Assembly: GCA_025352995.1 (NCBI GenBank)
Contig: JANXRN010000166.1
Location: forward strand, 1-39,396
Direction: 5' to 3'
DNA: 39,396 bases
Origin: Acetobacteraceae bacterium
GTDB lineage: Bacteria; Pseudomonadota; Alphaproteobacteria; Acetobacterales; Acetobacteraceae
Below are positions 24,484 to 33,597 of this stretch, piece by piece (the first letter of the stretch is position 1; each line of letters begins with the position of its first letter). The notes beneath the pieces are model-generated. The model made no database searches and was not told where the DNA came from. It saw nothing but the letters and a program-made list of their open reading frames with translations. The position numbers and the translations under genes are program-made.

Positions 24484-27400
24484 TCACCACGTATCGACAA
24501 ACGGGTATTTCTTCCCCGCCCGCGCTGCCGGCTTGGGCACCCGCTTTAGGCCGCGCGCGATCCAGCCACGGGTGGCGGCGGGGTCGATCACGTCGTCGAG
24601 GCCACCGCCAGTGACCGCGTTGACCGCGCGCGCGCTTTCATAGGCGCTGCCGACCCTTCGATCGAATTCGGCGCGGCGGACTTCGGGATCGGGGATGGCG
24701 GCGAGTTCGTGGCGGTAGCCGAGTTTGACCGATCCTTCGATGTTCATCCCGGCAAATTCGGCGGTTGGCCACGCAACGGTGAAGAAGCCGATCAGGGTGC
24801 TGGCGCCGCACATCGCCTGCCCGCCCAACCCATAGGCTTTGCGGGCGATGACGCAGAACAGCGGCACGGTGAGGTTAGCGCCAACATTGAACAGGCGGAC
24901 GCAATGGCGCACCAGCGCAGTGCGTTCGGCGTCCGGCCCGACCATGATGCCGGGGCAGTCCATCAGGCTCAGCACTGGGATATCGAACGCGTCACATAAT
25001 TGCAGGAAGCGCGCGCCCTTGTCGGCGCCGTCCGAATCAATCGCGCCGGCCAGATGATGCGGGTTGTTGGCGATCACCCCCATCGGCTTGCCTTCGATGC
25101 GGATGAAGGCTGTGATGATGCCGATGCCGAATTTCTCGCGAATTTCGAGCACCGAATCCTTATCCGCCAAGGTGTGGAGGATTTCCCGCATATCGTAGAG
25201 CCGCAAACGGTTTTCCGGCACCGCGTGGCGCAGGGTGCGCTGGTCGTGGGCTTCCCATTTATCGGTCGCGCCCTGGAAGTAGGACAGATATTTCTTCGCC
25301 GCCTGCACGGCTGCGGCTTCATCCTTGACCAGGATATCGACGACGCCATTTGGCACCTGGAACGACATCGGGCCGACTTCTTCCGGCGTGTAAATGCCAA
25401 GCCCGCCGCCTTCAATCATCGCCGGGCCGCCCATGGCGAGCGTGGTGCCCTCGGTCGCGATAATTACGTCACAGCAGGCCACCAAAGCGGTGTTGCCGGC
25501 AAAGCAGCGGCCATTGACCACCGCGATCATCGGCACCAGCCCGCTCAACTGCGACAGGCTGGTGAAAGTGTGGGTGTCCATCGCGACGCGCGGGCCGTTA
25601 TTATCGTCGCCGGGCCGGCCGCCGCCGCCTTCGCCGAACAAGATCAGCGGCAGGCGGAAGCGCTGGGCGAGTTCAAACATGCGGTCTTGCTTGTAGTGGT
25701 TGCGCCCGCCCTGGGTGCCGGCCAGAACAGTGTAATCATAATGCACCAGCGCCACGCGCGAGATTTCTTCGCCGAACAGATCGCCGTTGACGGTGCACAT
25801 GCCGGCAACCACGCCATCGGCCGGGGTGGTGCGGCGTAATGTATCGATATCGTAACGCTGATGCTGGCGGGCGACGATCAGCGGCCAATATTCGTCGAAC
25901 GATCCGGGATCGACCAGTTCGGCAATATTCTCCCGCGCCATGCGGTAGCCGCGTTCCTTGCGGCGACGCACCGCCTCCGGGCGGTTTTCATCCAGGGTGA
26001 AAGCGTGGCGGGCGATATTTTCGGCCAGATCGGGACGGATGAAATCAGGGTCAAGCGCTTCGGCGGCCGCGATTGCGCCGCCGGCGACCTCGGCCTGCTC
26101 AACGAAGACGATCGGGTAGCCTTCGCGCACCACATCGCCGGCGGCCATGGTGACGCCGCGGATGATGCCGCTATGCGGGGCGGCGATGACGTGTTCCATC
26201 TTCATCGCTTCGACCACCGCCAATTGCTGGCCGTGGCGCACCTGGTCCCCCACGGCGACGCTGATGGCGATGATGGTGCCCTGGATCGGGCTGGCGACCC
26301 CCGCCGAGCCATCCGGGCCGATCATTTCGGGGGCGGCCTGGGCGGTGGTTGCAGGTTGTTCGGATTTCACCTGGGCGTCATGGGCGAACAGCGCCAGCGG
26401 GTCTCGGCTGGTGACGCGGGCGCCGGCGAAGCCTGCGGCCGGGGCTGCGGCTGGCGGCGGGGCGGCGGCGACAAAACGGTCGCGGCCTTCGGGACTTGCT
26501 GCCAGGTCCTTGAGGTTTTCATCGACCCAGCGCGTATGCACCAGGCCGGCCGCGAAATCCGGATGCGCCAGGATATTTTGCAAAAACGGAATGTTGGTTC
26601 CCACCCCTTCAAGCCGAAATTCACTAAGCGCGCGCGCCGTTTTGCCGATGGCATCGGCGAAGTTTCGCGTAGGAGAGCGGCAGATCACCTTGGCAAGCAG
26701 GCTGTCAAACATGTCGCTGGTTTTGTAGCCGGCATAGCCGAAGCCATCGGTGCGCACGCCGGGGCCGTTCGGGGCTTCATAGACGCTGAGCGTGCCGCCG
26801 GCCGGGCGGAAAGTTCCGTTGGGCCGCAAGGTTTCCATATTGACCCGCGCCTGGATAGCGTAGCCGCGCAGCGCAATCGGCGCATCAAGCCCGAGCGAGG
26901 CCAGGGTTTCACCCTCCGCCAGCCGGATTTGGGTTTGCACCAGATCGACGCCGGTGACTTCCTCGGTGACGGTGTGTTCGACTTGCAGCCGTGCGTTGGC
27001 TTCGATGAACACGAAAGGCTGCACGCCTGCGCGGCCAGACACATCAACCAGGAACTCGAACGTGCCAAGATTTTCGTAGCCGACGCCGCGCGCGAAACGA
27101 ACCGCGGCATCCAGGATCGCGTCGCGAATGCCAGCATCAAGGCCGGGCGCGGGCGCAATTTCGATGACTTTCTGAAAGCGCCGCTGGGCGCTGCATTCGC
27201 GCTCCCCCAGATGGATCACCTGGCCGGTGCGATCGCCGAGCATTTGCACTTCGATATGGCGCGCGCGCGGGATGAACTCCTCGACATAGACATCTTCGCG
27301 GCCGAAGGCGGCGCGGGCTTCGGACTGGCAGCGCTTGAAGGCGTTGTCGATTTCGTCGGCCGCCAGCACCGCGCGGGTGCCGCGCCCGCCGCCGCCGGCG

Positions 27401-27882
27401 ACCGCCTTGATGATCATCGCACCGCCGTCGCCCAGCGTTGCGAAGAAGGCGCGGGCTTCTTCCACGGTGATGGCGTGGTCCAGCCCACGGATCACCGGCA
27501 CGCCGGCGGCAATAGCGGCTTCCCGGGCGCGCGCTTTGTCGCCGAATAAATCGAGATGGTCTGGGCTGGGTCCCACGAACAGCAGCCCGGCATCAGCGCA
27601 GGCGCGGGCGAAATCGGCGCGCTCGGCGAGGAACCCGTAGCCCGGATGGACGCCATCGGCGCCGGTCGCCTGGGCGGCGGCGATGATGCCAGCAATGTCG
27701 AGATAGGAAGCCGCGCCCTTCCCCGTGAGCGCGAAGGCTTCATCGGCGACGCGGACATGCAAGCTCAGCGCATCATCTTCGGAATGCACCGCGACGGTGG
27801 GAATACCGAGATCGGCGGCGGCGCGGGCAATGCGGATGGCGATTTCGCCGCGATTGGCGATCAGCAATTTGGTCAGGCGCAT
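24484..27882 (-). CDS. Single-chain biotin-dependent acyl-CoA carboxylase (BC-BCCP-CT fusion)
   Basis: The 1132-residue protein fuses three modules. Residues 1-460 are biotin carboxylase: LIANRGEIAIRIARAA, HPGYGFLAE, the glycine loop AGGGGRGTR and EANARLQVEHTVTEE. After a Pro/Ala linker, about 525-605 is a biotin carboxyl carrier domain with biotinylated lysine about 561 in EAMKMEH. Residues about 640-1132 are a propionyl/acetyl-CoA-type carboxyltransferase (GEGGGGRPG, MGGPAMIEGGG, LMDCPGIMVG). Such single-chain enzymes include the long-chain acyl-CoA carboxylases; the acyl-CoA used here is unknown. The gap between the first two modules seems too short for a full BT domain. I chose the ATG at 27882 (MRLTKLL); a start nine codons earlier would overlap the ATPase gene by 14 bases. 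Confidence 0.92.
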   Translation of the reverse strand: MRLTKLLIANRGEIAIRIARAAADLGIPTVAVHSEDDALSLHVRVADEAFALTGKGAASYLDIAGIIAAAQATGADGVHPGYGFLAERADFARACADAGLLFVGPSPDHLDLFGDKARAREAAIAAGVPVIRGLDHAITVEEARAFFATLGDGGAMIIKAVAGGGGRGTRAVLAADEIDNAFKRCQSEARAAFGREDVYVEEFIPRARHIEVQMLGDRTGQVIHLGERECSAQRRFQKVIEIAPAPGLDAGIRDAILDAAVRFARGVGYENLGTFEFLVDVSGRAGVQPFVFIEANARLQVEHTVTEEVTGVDLVQTQIRLAEGETLASLGLDAPIALRGYAIQARVNMETLRPNGTFRPAGGTLSVYEAPNGPGVRTDGFGYAGYKTSDMFDSLLAKVICRSPTRNFADAIGKTARALSEFRLEGVGTNIPFLQNILAHPDFAAGLVHTRWVDENLKDLAASPEGRDRFVAAAPPPAAAPAAGFAGARVTSRDPLALFAHDAQVKSEQPATTAQAAPEMIGPDGSAGVASPIQGTIIAISVAVGDQVRHGQQLAVVEAMKMEHVIAAPHSGIIRGVTMAAGDVVREGYPIVFVEQAEVAGGAIAAAEALDPDFIRPDLAENIARHAFTLDENRPEAVRRRKERGYRMARENIAELVDPGSFDEYWPLIVARQHQRYDIDTLRRTTPADGVVAGMCTVNGDLFGEEISRVALVHYDYTVLAGTQGGRNHYKQDRMFELAQRFRLPLILFGEGGGGRPGDDNNGPRVAMDTHTFTSLSQLSGLVPMIAVVNGRCFAGNTALVACCDVIIATEGTTLAMGGPAMIEGGGLGIYTPEEVGPMSFQVPNGVVDILVKDEAAAVQAAKKYLSYFQGATDKWEAHDQRTLRHAVPENRLRLYDMREILHTLADKDSVLEIREKFGIGIITAFIRIEGKPMGVIANNPHHLAGAIDSDGADKGARFLQLCDAFDIPVLSLMDCPGIMVGPDAERTALVRHCVRLFNVGANLTVPLFCVIARKAYGLGGQAMCGASTLIGFFTVAWPTAEFAGMNIEGSVKLGYRHELAAIPDPEVRRAEFDRRVGSAYESARAVNAVTGGGLDDVIDPAATRGWIARGLKRVPKPAARAGKKYPFVDTW

Positions 27883-27895
27883 AAGGGTCAGGTTC

Positions 27896-28854
<959 letters not shown>

Positions 28855-28855
<1 letters not shown>

Positions 28856-29814
28856 CAGACCAGCTTCCAGCAGGCGGCGCTGTGGCCGTCGGACAGGGTG
28901 ACAGTCGGCGGCGCCTCGGCACATTTATCCATCCGCTGAGTGCAGCGCGCGGCGAAGCGGCAGCCGCTGGGTGGATCGATCAGGCTCGGCGGCTGGCCAG
29001 CAATGGCCACCAGCCGGGTGCGCTTGGCGCCGAGGCGCGGGATCGCGGCCAGCAGCGCCTTTGTGTACGGGTGCGACGGGGTGCGGTAGATCGCCCGCAC
29101 TGGCCCGGTTTCGATGATCTGGCCGGCATACATCACCGCGATGCGCCGACACAGGCTCGCCGCCACCCCGAGATCATGGGTAATCAGGATAATCCCGGCG
29201 CCGGTGTCGGCCTGGATGGTGCGCAGCAAATTGATGATCTGGACCTGGATGGTAACATCGAGCGCGGTGGTCGGCTCATCAGCGACCAGCAGGCGCGGGG
29301 TGCAGCCGATCGCCATGGCCGCAACGATGCGCTGGCGCTGGCCGCCGGAAAACTGATGCGGGTAATCGCCCAGCCGATCGGCCGGCGATGGCAGGCGCAC
29401 CCGTTGCAACACATCAACCACTGCCGAACGCAGCGCGGCGCCCCGGGCAATGTCGTGGTTGCGCAATGGCGATCCGACCTGATCGCCGATCGAGAACACC
29501 GGGTTCAAGGACGTCATCGGGTCCTGCATGATCATCGCGATCTTGCGGCCCCTGATGTCGCGCGCCAGGGCGCTTTCGGACAAGGTCGTGAGTTCCTGCC
29601 CGTCGAGCTTGATCGACCCACCGACAATCCGGCCGGAGCCTTTCGGCAACAGGCGCAGCAGCGACAGGCCGGTCAGCGTTTTGCCGGAGCCGGACTCACC
29701 CACCAGCCCCAGCGTTTCGCCCTCGGCAACATCGAAGCTGATGCCATCGACAGCACGCAGGACACCACGCTTGAGATGGAGATGGGTTTGCAGATCGCGG
29801 ACCGACAGCAGCAT
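28855..29814 (-). CDS. Peptide-type ABC transporter ATPase (DppD-like), second importer
   Basis: The 319-residue ATPase has Walker A GESGSGKTL, Q-loop MIMQDPMTSLNPV, signature FSGGQRQR, Walker [13 protein letters not shown], switch LITHDL, and a C-terminal oligopeptide extension (CRFAARCTQRMDKC). One-base TGATG-style overlaps link it to the genes on both sides. By sequence it is not a recent copy of the ATPase at 13941-14891. Confidence 0.92.
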
Positions 29815-30653
29815 CAGAGTTGCCTCAATTGCGGGTCAAGCCGATCGCGCAACCAGTCACCGAAAATATTGGACGCGAGGCAAGTCAGCATGATCGCAAT
29901 CCCCGGCATGGTGATCGCCCACCAGGCGTTGGTGATGTATTGCCGTGCGTCGGACAGCATCAGGCCCCAGGAAATATCCGGCTGCTGAATGCCGAGGCCG
30001 AGAAAGGACAAGGATGCTTCGAACAAGATCACTTGCCCGACCTGCAAGGTTGCCAGCACCACCAGCGTGTTGAAAATGTTGGGCAGCAGATGGCGGACGA
30101 AAATCGTCGGGGTGCCGACGCCGGCGACGCGGGCAAAGGCGATGTAGTCGCGGTTCTTGAGCGCCATGATTTCACCGCGGATAATCCGTGCGTACCAGGC
30201 CCAGTAGGTCAACACGATCACCACCACCACCGTCCACAGACCGGGTTCGAGGGCGGCGGCGAGGATGAGTGCAAGGGCGATGGCGGGGACGGATTGCTGG
30301 ATTTCGATCAGCCGCATCAGCAGCGTATCGACCCAGCCGCCGAAATAGCCGGCAATCATGCCGGCAATCGCGCCAATGCCGCCGGAAAACAGGATGGCGT
30401 AAAAGGCAACGATCACCGAAACGCGCGATCCGGCCATGATCCGGCTGAGAATATCGCGGCCAAGATTATCGGCGCCGAGCGGATTGGCGAAATCGCCGCC
30501 TTCCAGCCAGAATGGCGGCTTGAAGGCGCTGCCGAGATCAAGCTCATTCGGGTCGAACGGCAGCAGCCATTCGCCGCCGGCGGCGAAAATGCCTACTGCC
30601 GCCAAAATCGCCAGCGGAATCCATGGCACCCCGCGCCACATGCTAGCGCCCAT
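29814..30653 (-). CDS. Peptide-type ABC transporter permease (DppC-like), second importer
   Basis: The 279-residue permease has about six membrane segments, the DppC motif GADNLGRDILSRIM, the EAA loop (ALKNRDYIAFARVAGVGTPTIFVRHLLPN) and the ending GDWLRDRLDPQLRQL. I chose the ATG at 30653 (MGASMWRG), which overlaps the DppB-like gene by 11 bases; a TTG six codons earlier is possible but less likely. It is the channel partner of the DppB-like protein. Confidence 0.91.
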   Translation of the reverse strand: MGASMWRGVPWIPLAILAAVGIFAAGGEWLLPFDPNELDLGSAFKPPFWLEGGDFANPLGADNLGRDILSRIMAGSRVSVIVAFYAILFSGGIGAIAGMIAGYFGGWVDTLLMRLIEIQQSVPAIALALILAAALEPGLWTVVVVIVLTYWAWYARIIRGEIMALKNRDYIAFARVAGVGTPTIFVRHLLPNIFNTLVVLATLQVGQVILFEASLSFLGLGIQQPDISWGLMLSDARQYITNAWWAITMPGIAIMLTCLASNIFGDWLRDRLDPQLRQL

Positions 30654-31563
30654 GGCGAATTCTCGGGTCAACCAGGCCGTAGGACAGATCGACCAGCAAA
30701 TTGGACATCACGAACAAGATCGATGTGAACAGCACGCCGGCTTGCACCACCGGAAAATCGCGGGAGAACACCGCTTCAACCACGGTGCGGCCCACGCCGG
30801 GCCAGGCGAAAATGGTTTCGACCACGAACGCGCCCCCGAGCATGGCAGCGAAATAAACCCCGAGCATGGTGAGCAATGGCACCGCCGCATTGCGCAGCGC
30901 GTATTTCCAGATGATCAGCCTTTCCGGGGTGCCCAGCGCACGCGACAGGCGGATATGGTCGCTGTCCAGCACATCGAGCATCGCCGATCGCACGATGCGG
31001 GTTTGGGCAGCGACCGGATACCAGCCGAGCGAAATCGCCGGCAGCACCAGCTGGGCCCAGCTGCCATGGCCAAAGGCGGGCAACCAGTTGAGCTTGATGG
31101 CGAAAACCAGGATCAGCAGCAGCCCGACCCAGAAAGCCGGCATCGCCTGGCCGAGCATGGCGAACACCCGGCCGATCCGGTCAATCCAGCCGCCGCGATG
31201 CACGGCTGACATCACCCCCACCGGCACCGCAACGGCAACGCTGAACAGCAGGCCGCTCAAAGCGAGTTCGATGGTGGCCGGCAGGCGGTCCAGGATCAGC
31301 TTCAGCGCCGGCATTTTCCAGCGATAGGAATTGCCGAAATCGCCGACCAGCGCGTTCTGCGCGAAAATCAGATATTGCACCCAGAGCGGCTTATCGAGGC
31401 CGAGATTGCGGCGGGTTTCTTCGATCATGCTGGCCGGCGCGTCATTGGGCAGCAGCATCAGAATCGGATCGCCGGACAGCCGCGAGATCACGAAAATGAT
31501 CATGCTGGCGCCGATGATGCTGATCACCCCCTGGATCAGCCGGCGGGTGAAAAACCCGGACAT
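30643..31563 (-). CDS. Peptide-type ABC transporter permease (DppB-like), second importer
   Basis: The 306-residue permease has the DppB N-terminus (FFTRRLIQGVISIIGASMIIFVISRLSGDPI), about six helices, the EAA loop region (HIRLSRALGTPERLIIWKYALRN) and the ending LSYGLVDPRIRHGR. It is the first gene of the second importer; no binding-protein gene precedes or follows it in the run. A 91-base gap separates it from the TIM-barrel isomerase gene upstream, room for its own promoter. Confidence 0.91.
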   Translation of the reverse strand: MSGFFTRRLIQGVISIIGASMIIFVISRLSGDPILMLLPNDAPASMIEETRRNLGLDKPLWVQYLIFAQNALVGDFGNSYRWKMPALKLILDRLPATIELALSGLLFSVAVAVPVGVMSAVHRGGWIDRIGRVFAMLGQAMPAFWVGLLLILVFAIKLNWLPAFGHGSWAQLVLPAISLGWYPVAAQTRIVRSAMLDVLDSDHIRLSRALGTPERLIIWKYALRNAAVPLLTMLGVYFAAMLGGAFVVETIFAWPGVGRTVVEAVFSRDFPVVQAGVLFTSILFVMSNLLVDLSYGLVDPRIRHGR

Positions 31564-31600
31564 ATAAGACGTTCCCGCGATTGCTTGCGGGGAGTGTCCA

Positions 31601-31627
31601 GCATGATGGCGTGGATGGCAATCATGC
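31601..31627. promoter_or_regulatory. Inverted repeat upstream of second importer operon
   Basis: GCATGAT (31601-31607) and ATCATGC (31621-31627) form a perfect 7-bp inverted repeat with a 13-base spacer, 38 bases before the DppB-like start codon. Spacing near two helical turns between arm centres is typical of dimeric repressor sites. A weaker hairpin (CCCGC...GCGGG, about 31574-31591) lies closer to the start. No regulator gene is adjacent. Confidence 0.35.
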
Positions 31628-31654
31628 GGGGTGGGGTTTTGTCTGGCGCGAGCT

Positions 31655-32590
31655 TTATCGCGGCGATATCGCCGACCGCAGCAGATCGACCGACTGCGCC
31701 ACCCCGTCTTCGGGCGTCAGCGCCAGATCTTCATGCTCGATCGACAGCACGTCGTCATAGCCGGCGGCGCGCAATTCAGTGCAAAAGCGCTTCCACCAGG
31801 CGGCATCGTGGCCGTGGCCCAGGGTGACGTAAGCCCAGGACCGCGCCGCCAGATCGGCCATTGGCGTCGTATCGATCAGCGAGTTCACCGACGCATTTTC
31901 AGCAATAATCCGGGTATCCTTGGCGTGGACGTGATGGATCGCCGGCCCTAGCGCGGCGATCGCGGCCAACGGATCGGCGCCCATCCAAAATAAATGGCTG
32001 GGGTCGAAATTGGCGCCGATCACCGGCCCGACCGCTGCGCGCAGGTGCTGCATGCTGCTGACATTATACACCGCCTGCTGGCCGTGCAGTTCGAGCGCGA
32101 GCCGGCTCACCCCGGCTTCCGCAGCGCGCGCGGCGGTTGCGCGCCAGTAGGGGATAATCACCTCCTCCCACTGCCAGCGCAGCACCAATGCGGTTTCCGG
32201 CGGCCAGGCGGTGGTGATCCAGTTGGCGTTGGCGTCGCCCGGCCCGCCCGGGCAGCCCGACATGGCGACGACGCGATCAACCCCAAGCAGCCCGGCCAGA
32301 CGAATGGTTTTGGCGGTCACCTCGGCATGGGCTGCCCCGGATGCGCCGGGATGCAGCGGGTTGCCGGAACAGTTCAGCGCAGAAATCGCCAGGCCGTGAT
32401 CGGCGAGCTTGCGCAGAAATTCCCGACGCGCATCCGGGCTGGCCAGCAAGCCATCAAGATCAAGATGCGGCGCGCTGGACCAGTTGCCGCAGCCGAATTC
32501 GACCATCGCAATGCCTTGCGCGGCGGCAATTGCCAGCATCGCGTCGAGCGGCAGATGCCCAAGACTGTCCGTCACCAGCCCGATTTTCAC
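31655..32590 (-). CDS. Xylose isomerase-like TIM-barrel protein (sugar isomerase/epimerase)
   Basis: The 311-residue protein belongs to the sugar phosphate isomerase/epimerase family. Candidate divalent-metal ligands lie where expected: Glu in LALELHGQ, Asp and His in NFDPSHLFW, His in HHVHAKD and Glu in LSIEHED. It starts within the last four bases of iolG, so it is probably part of inositol or inosose metabolism, perhaps an inosose isomerase (IolI-like) or a second dehydratase-like enzyme. The exact reaction is not determined by sequence. Confidence 0.85.
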   Translation of the reverse strand: MKIGLVTDSLGHLPLDAMLAIAAAQGIAMVEFGCGNWSSAPHLDLDGLLASPDARREFLRKLADHGLAISALNCSGNPLHPGASGAAHAEVTAKTIRLAGLLGVDRVVAMSGCPGGPGDANANWITTAWPPETALVLRWQWEEVIIPYWRATAARAAEAGVSRLALELHGQQAVYNVSSMQHLRAAVGPVIGANFDPSHLFWMGADPLAAIAALGPAIHHVHAKDTRIIAENASVNSLIDTTPMADLAARSWAYVTLGHGHDAAWWKRFCTELRAAGYDDVLSIEHEDLALTPEDGVAQSVDLLRSAISPR

Positions 32591-33552
32591 AGCGCCACCA
32601 CCTGGCCGGTCTGCGCCGACCGGGTTGCCGCGTCGGCAAGGCGCAACGCCGCCAGCCCATCATCGCCGCTGGGTCCGCTGGCGACATTGGTGACGAAACA
32701 ATCAAGTTCCGCGCGATAGGCGGCGGCGTAACGTTCGAGGAAGAACGGCAGCACCGGATCAGCGGTGATGCCCGACGCATTGGCGAGTTCGACCGTGCTG
32801 ACCGGAACGTTGCCGGCGCGCAGCATCCCGGTCGCACCATGGGCTTCGATGCGTTGATCATAGCCGTAAGTGGCGCGCCGTGAGTTGGATATCTGGCACA
32901 GCCGACCGGACGCGGTGCGCAAGGTAACCATCGCGGTATCGACATCGCCTGCGGTGCCGATCGCCGGATCGACCTGGACCGAGGCGGCGGCGTAAACCGA
33001 CACCGGTTCCTCGCCCAGCAGAAACAGCGCCATGTCGAGATCATGGATCATCATGTCGCGGAACAGCCCGCCAGAGACCGCAACATAGGCTGGCGGCGGC
33101 GGCGAAGGGTCGCGCGAAATGATGGTGAGCATTTCGAGCCGCCCGATCGCACCGGCATCGAGCCGGCGTTTCAGCTCGGCGAAATGCGGATCGAAGCGGC
33201 GATTGAAGCCAACCATCAATGCCACGCCAGCACGACGCACGGTAGCGAGGCATTCTTCCACCCGCGCCACCGATAGATCGATCGGCTTTTCACAGAAAAT
33301 CGCCTGGCCGGCATTAGCGGCGGCCTCAATAAAGTCCGCATGGGTGGGCGTGGGCGATGCAATCAGCACTGCCTTGGCGGCAAAGGCGGCATCGAGGCTG
33401 ATGACCGAGGTGCCGCAGGCATCCGCCAGCCGGCGCGCGGCAGCTTCATCGGGGTCGGCCACGCCCACCAGTCGCGCGCCTTGATGGGCGGCAATATTGC
33501 GGGCATGAATCTGGCCAATCCGGCCGGCGCCAATAACGGCGATGTCGAGCAT
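32587..33552 (-). CDS. iolG: Inositol 2-dehydrogenase (Gfo/Idh/MocA family)
   Basis: The 321-residue NAD-dependent oxidoreductase has the Rossmann motif GAGRIGQIHARNIA at the N-terminus, the family lysine in CEKPIDLS, and GGLFRDMMIHDLDMALFLLG with the catalytic Asp-His region. IolG oxidises myo-inositol to scyllo-inosose. The assignment is supported by divergent iolD and iolE. Related enzymes act on other cyclitols or sugars, so the exact substrate is inferred from context. The start at 33552 leaves only 45 bases to iolD, so the promoters must be compact or overlap. Confidence 0.87.
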   Translation of the reverse strand: MLDIAVIGAGRIGQIHARNIAAHQGARLVGVADPDEAAARRLADACGTSVISLDAAFAAKAVLIASPTPTHADFIEAAANAGQAIFCEKPIDLSVARVEECLATVRRAGVALMVGFNRRFDPHFAELKRRLDAGAIGRLEMLTIISRDPSPPPPAYVAVSGGLFRDMMIHDLDMALFLLGEEPVSVYAAASVQVDPAIGTAGDVDTAMVTLRTASGRLCQISNSRRATYGYDQRIEAHGATGMLRAGNVPVSTVELANASGITADPVLPFFLERYAAAYRAELDCFVTNVASGPSGDDGLAALRLADAATRSAQTGQVVAL

Positions 33553-33597
33553 GGGGCATTCCTCCGTAAGGACGGAAGCATAAGGAAGGGCTCGCCA

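Noticed and set aside
25861-27549. 562-codon plus-strand frame inside the carboxylase gene.
   Set aside because: A shadow frame of a GC-rich gene; the sequence matches no family, while the minus strand encodes an intact BC-BCCP-CT carboxylase.
28882-29988. 368-codon plus-strand frame across the importer ATPase genes.
   Set aside because: Low-information complement of conserved ATPase sequence with no ribosome binding site.
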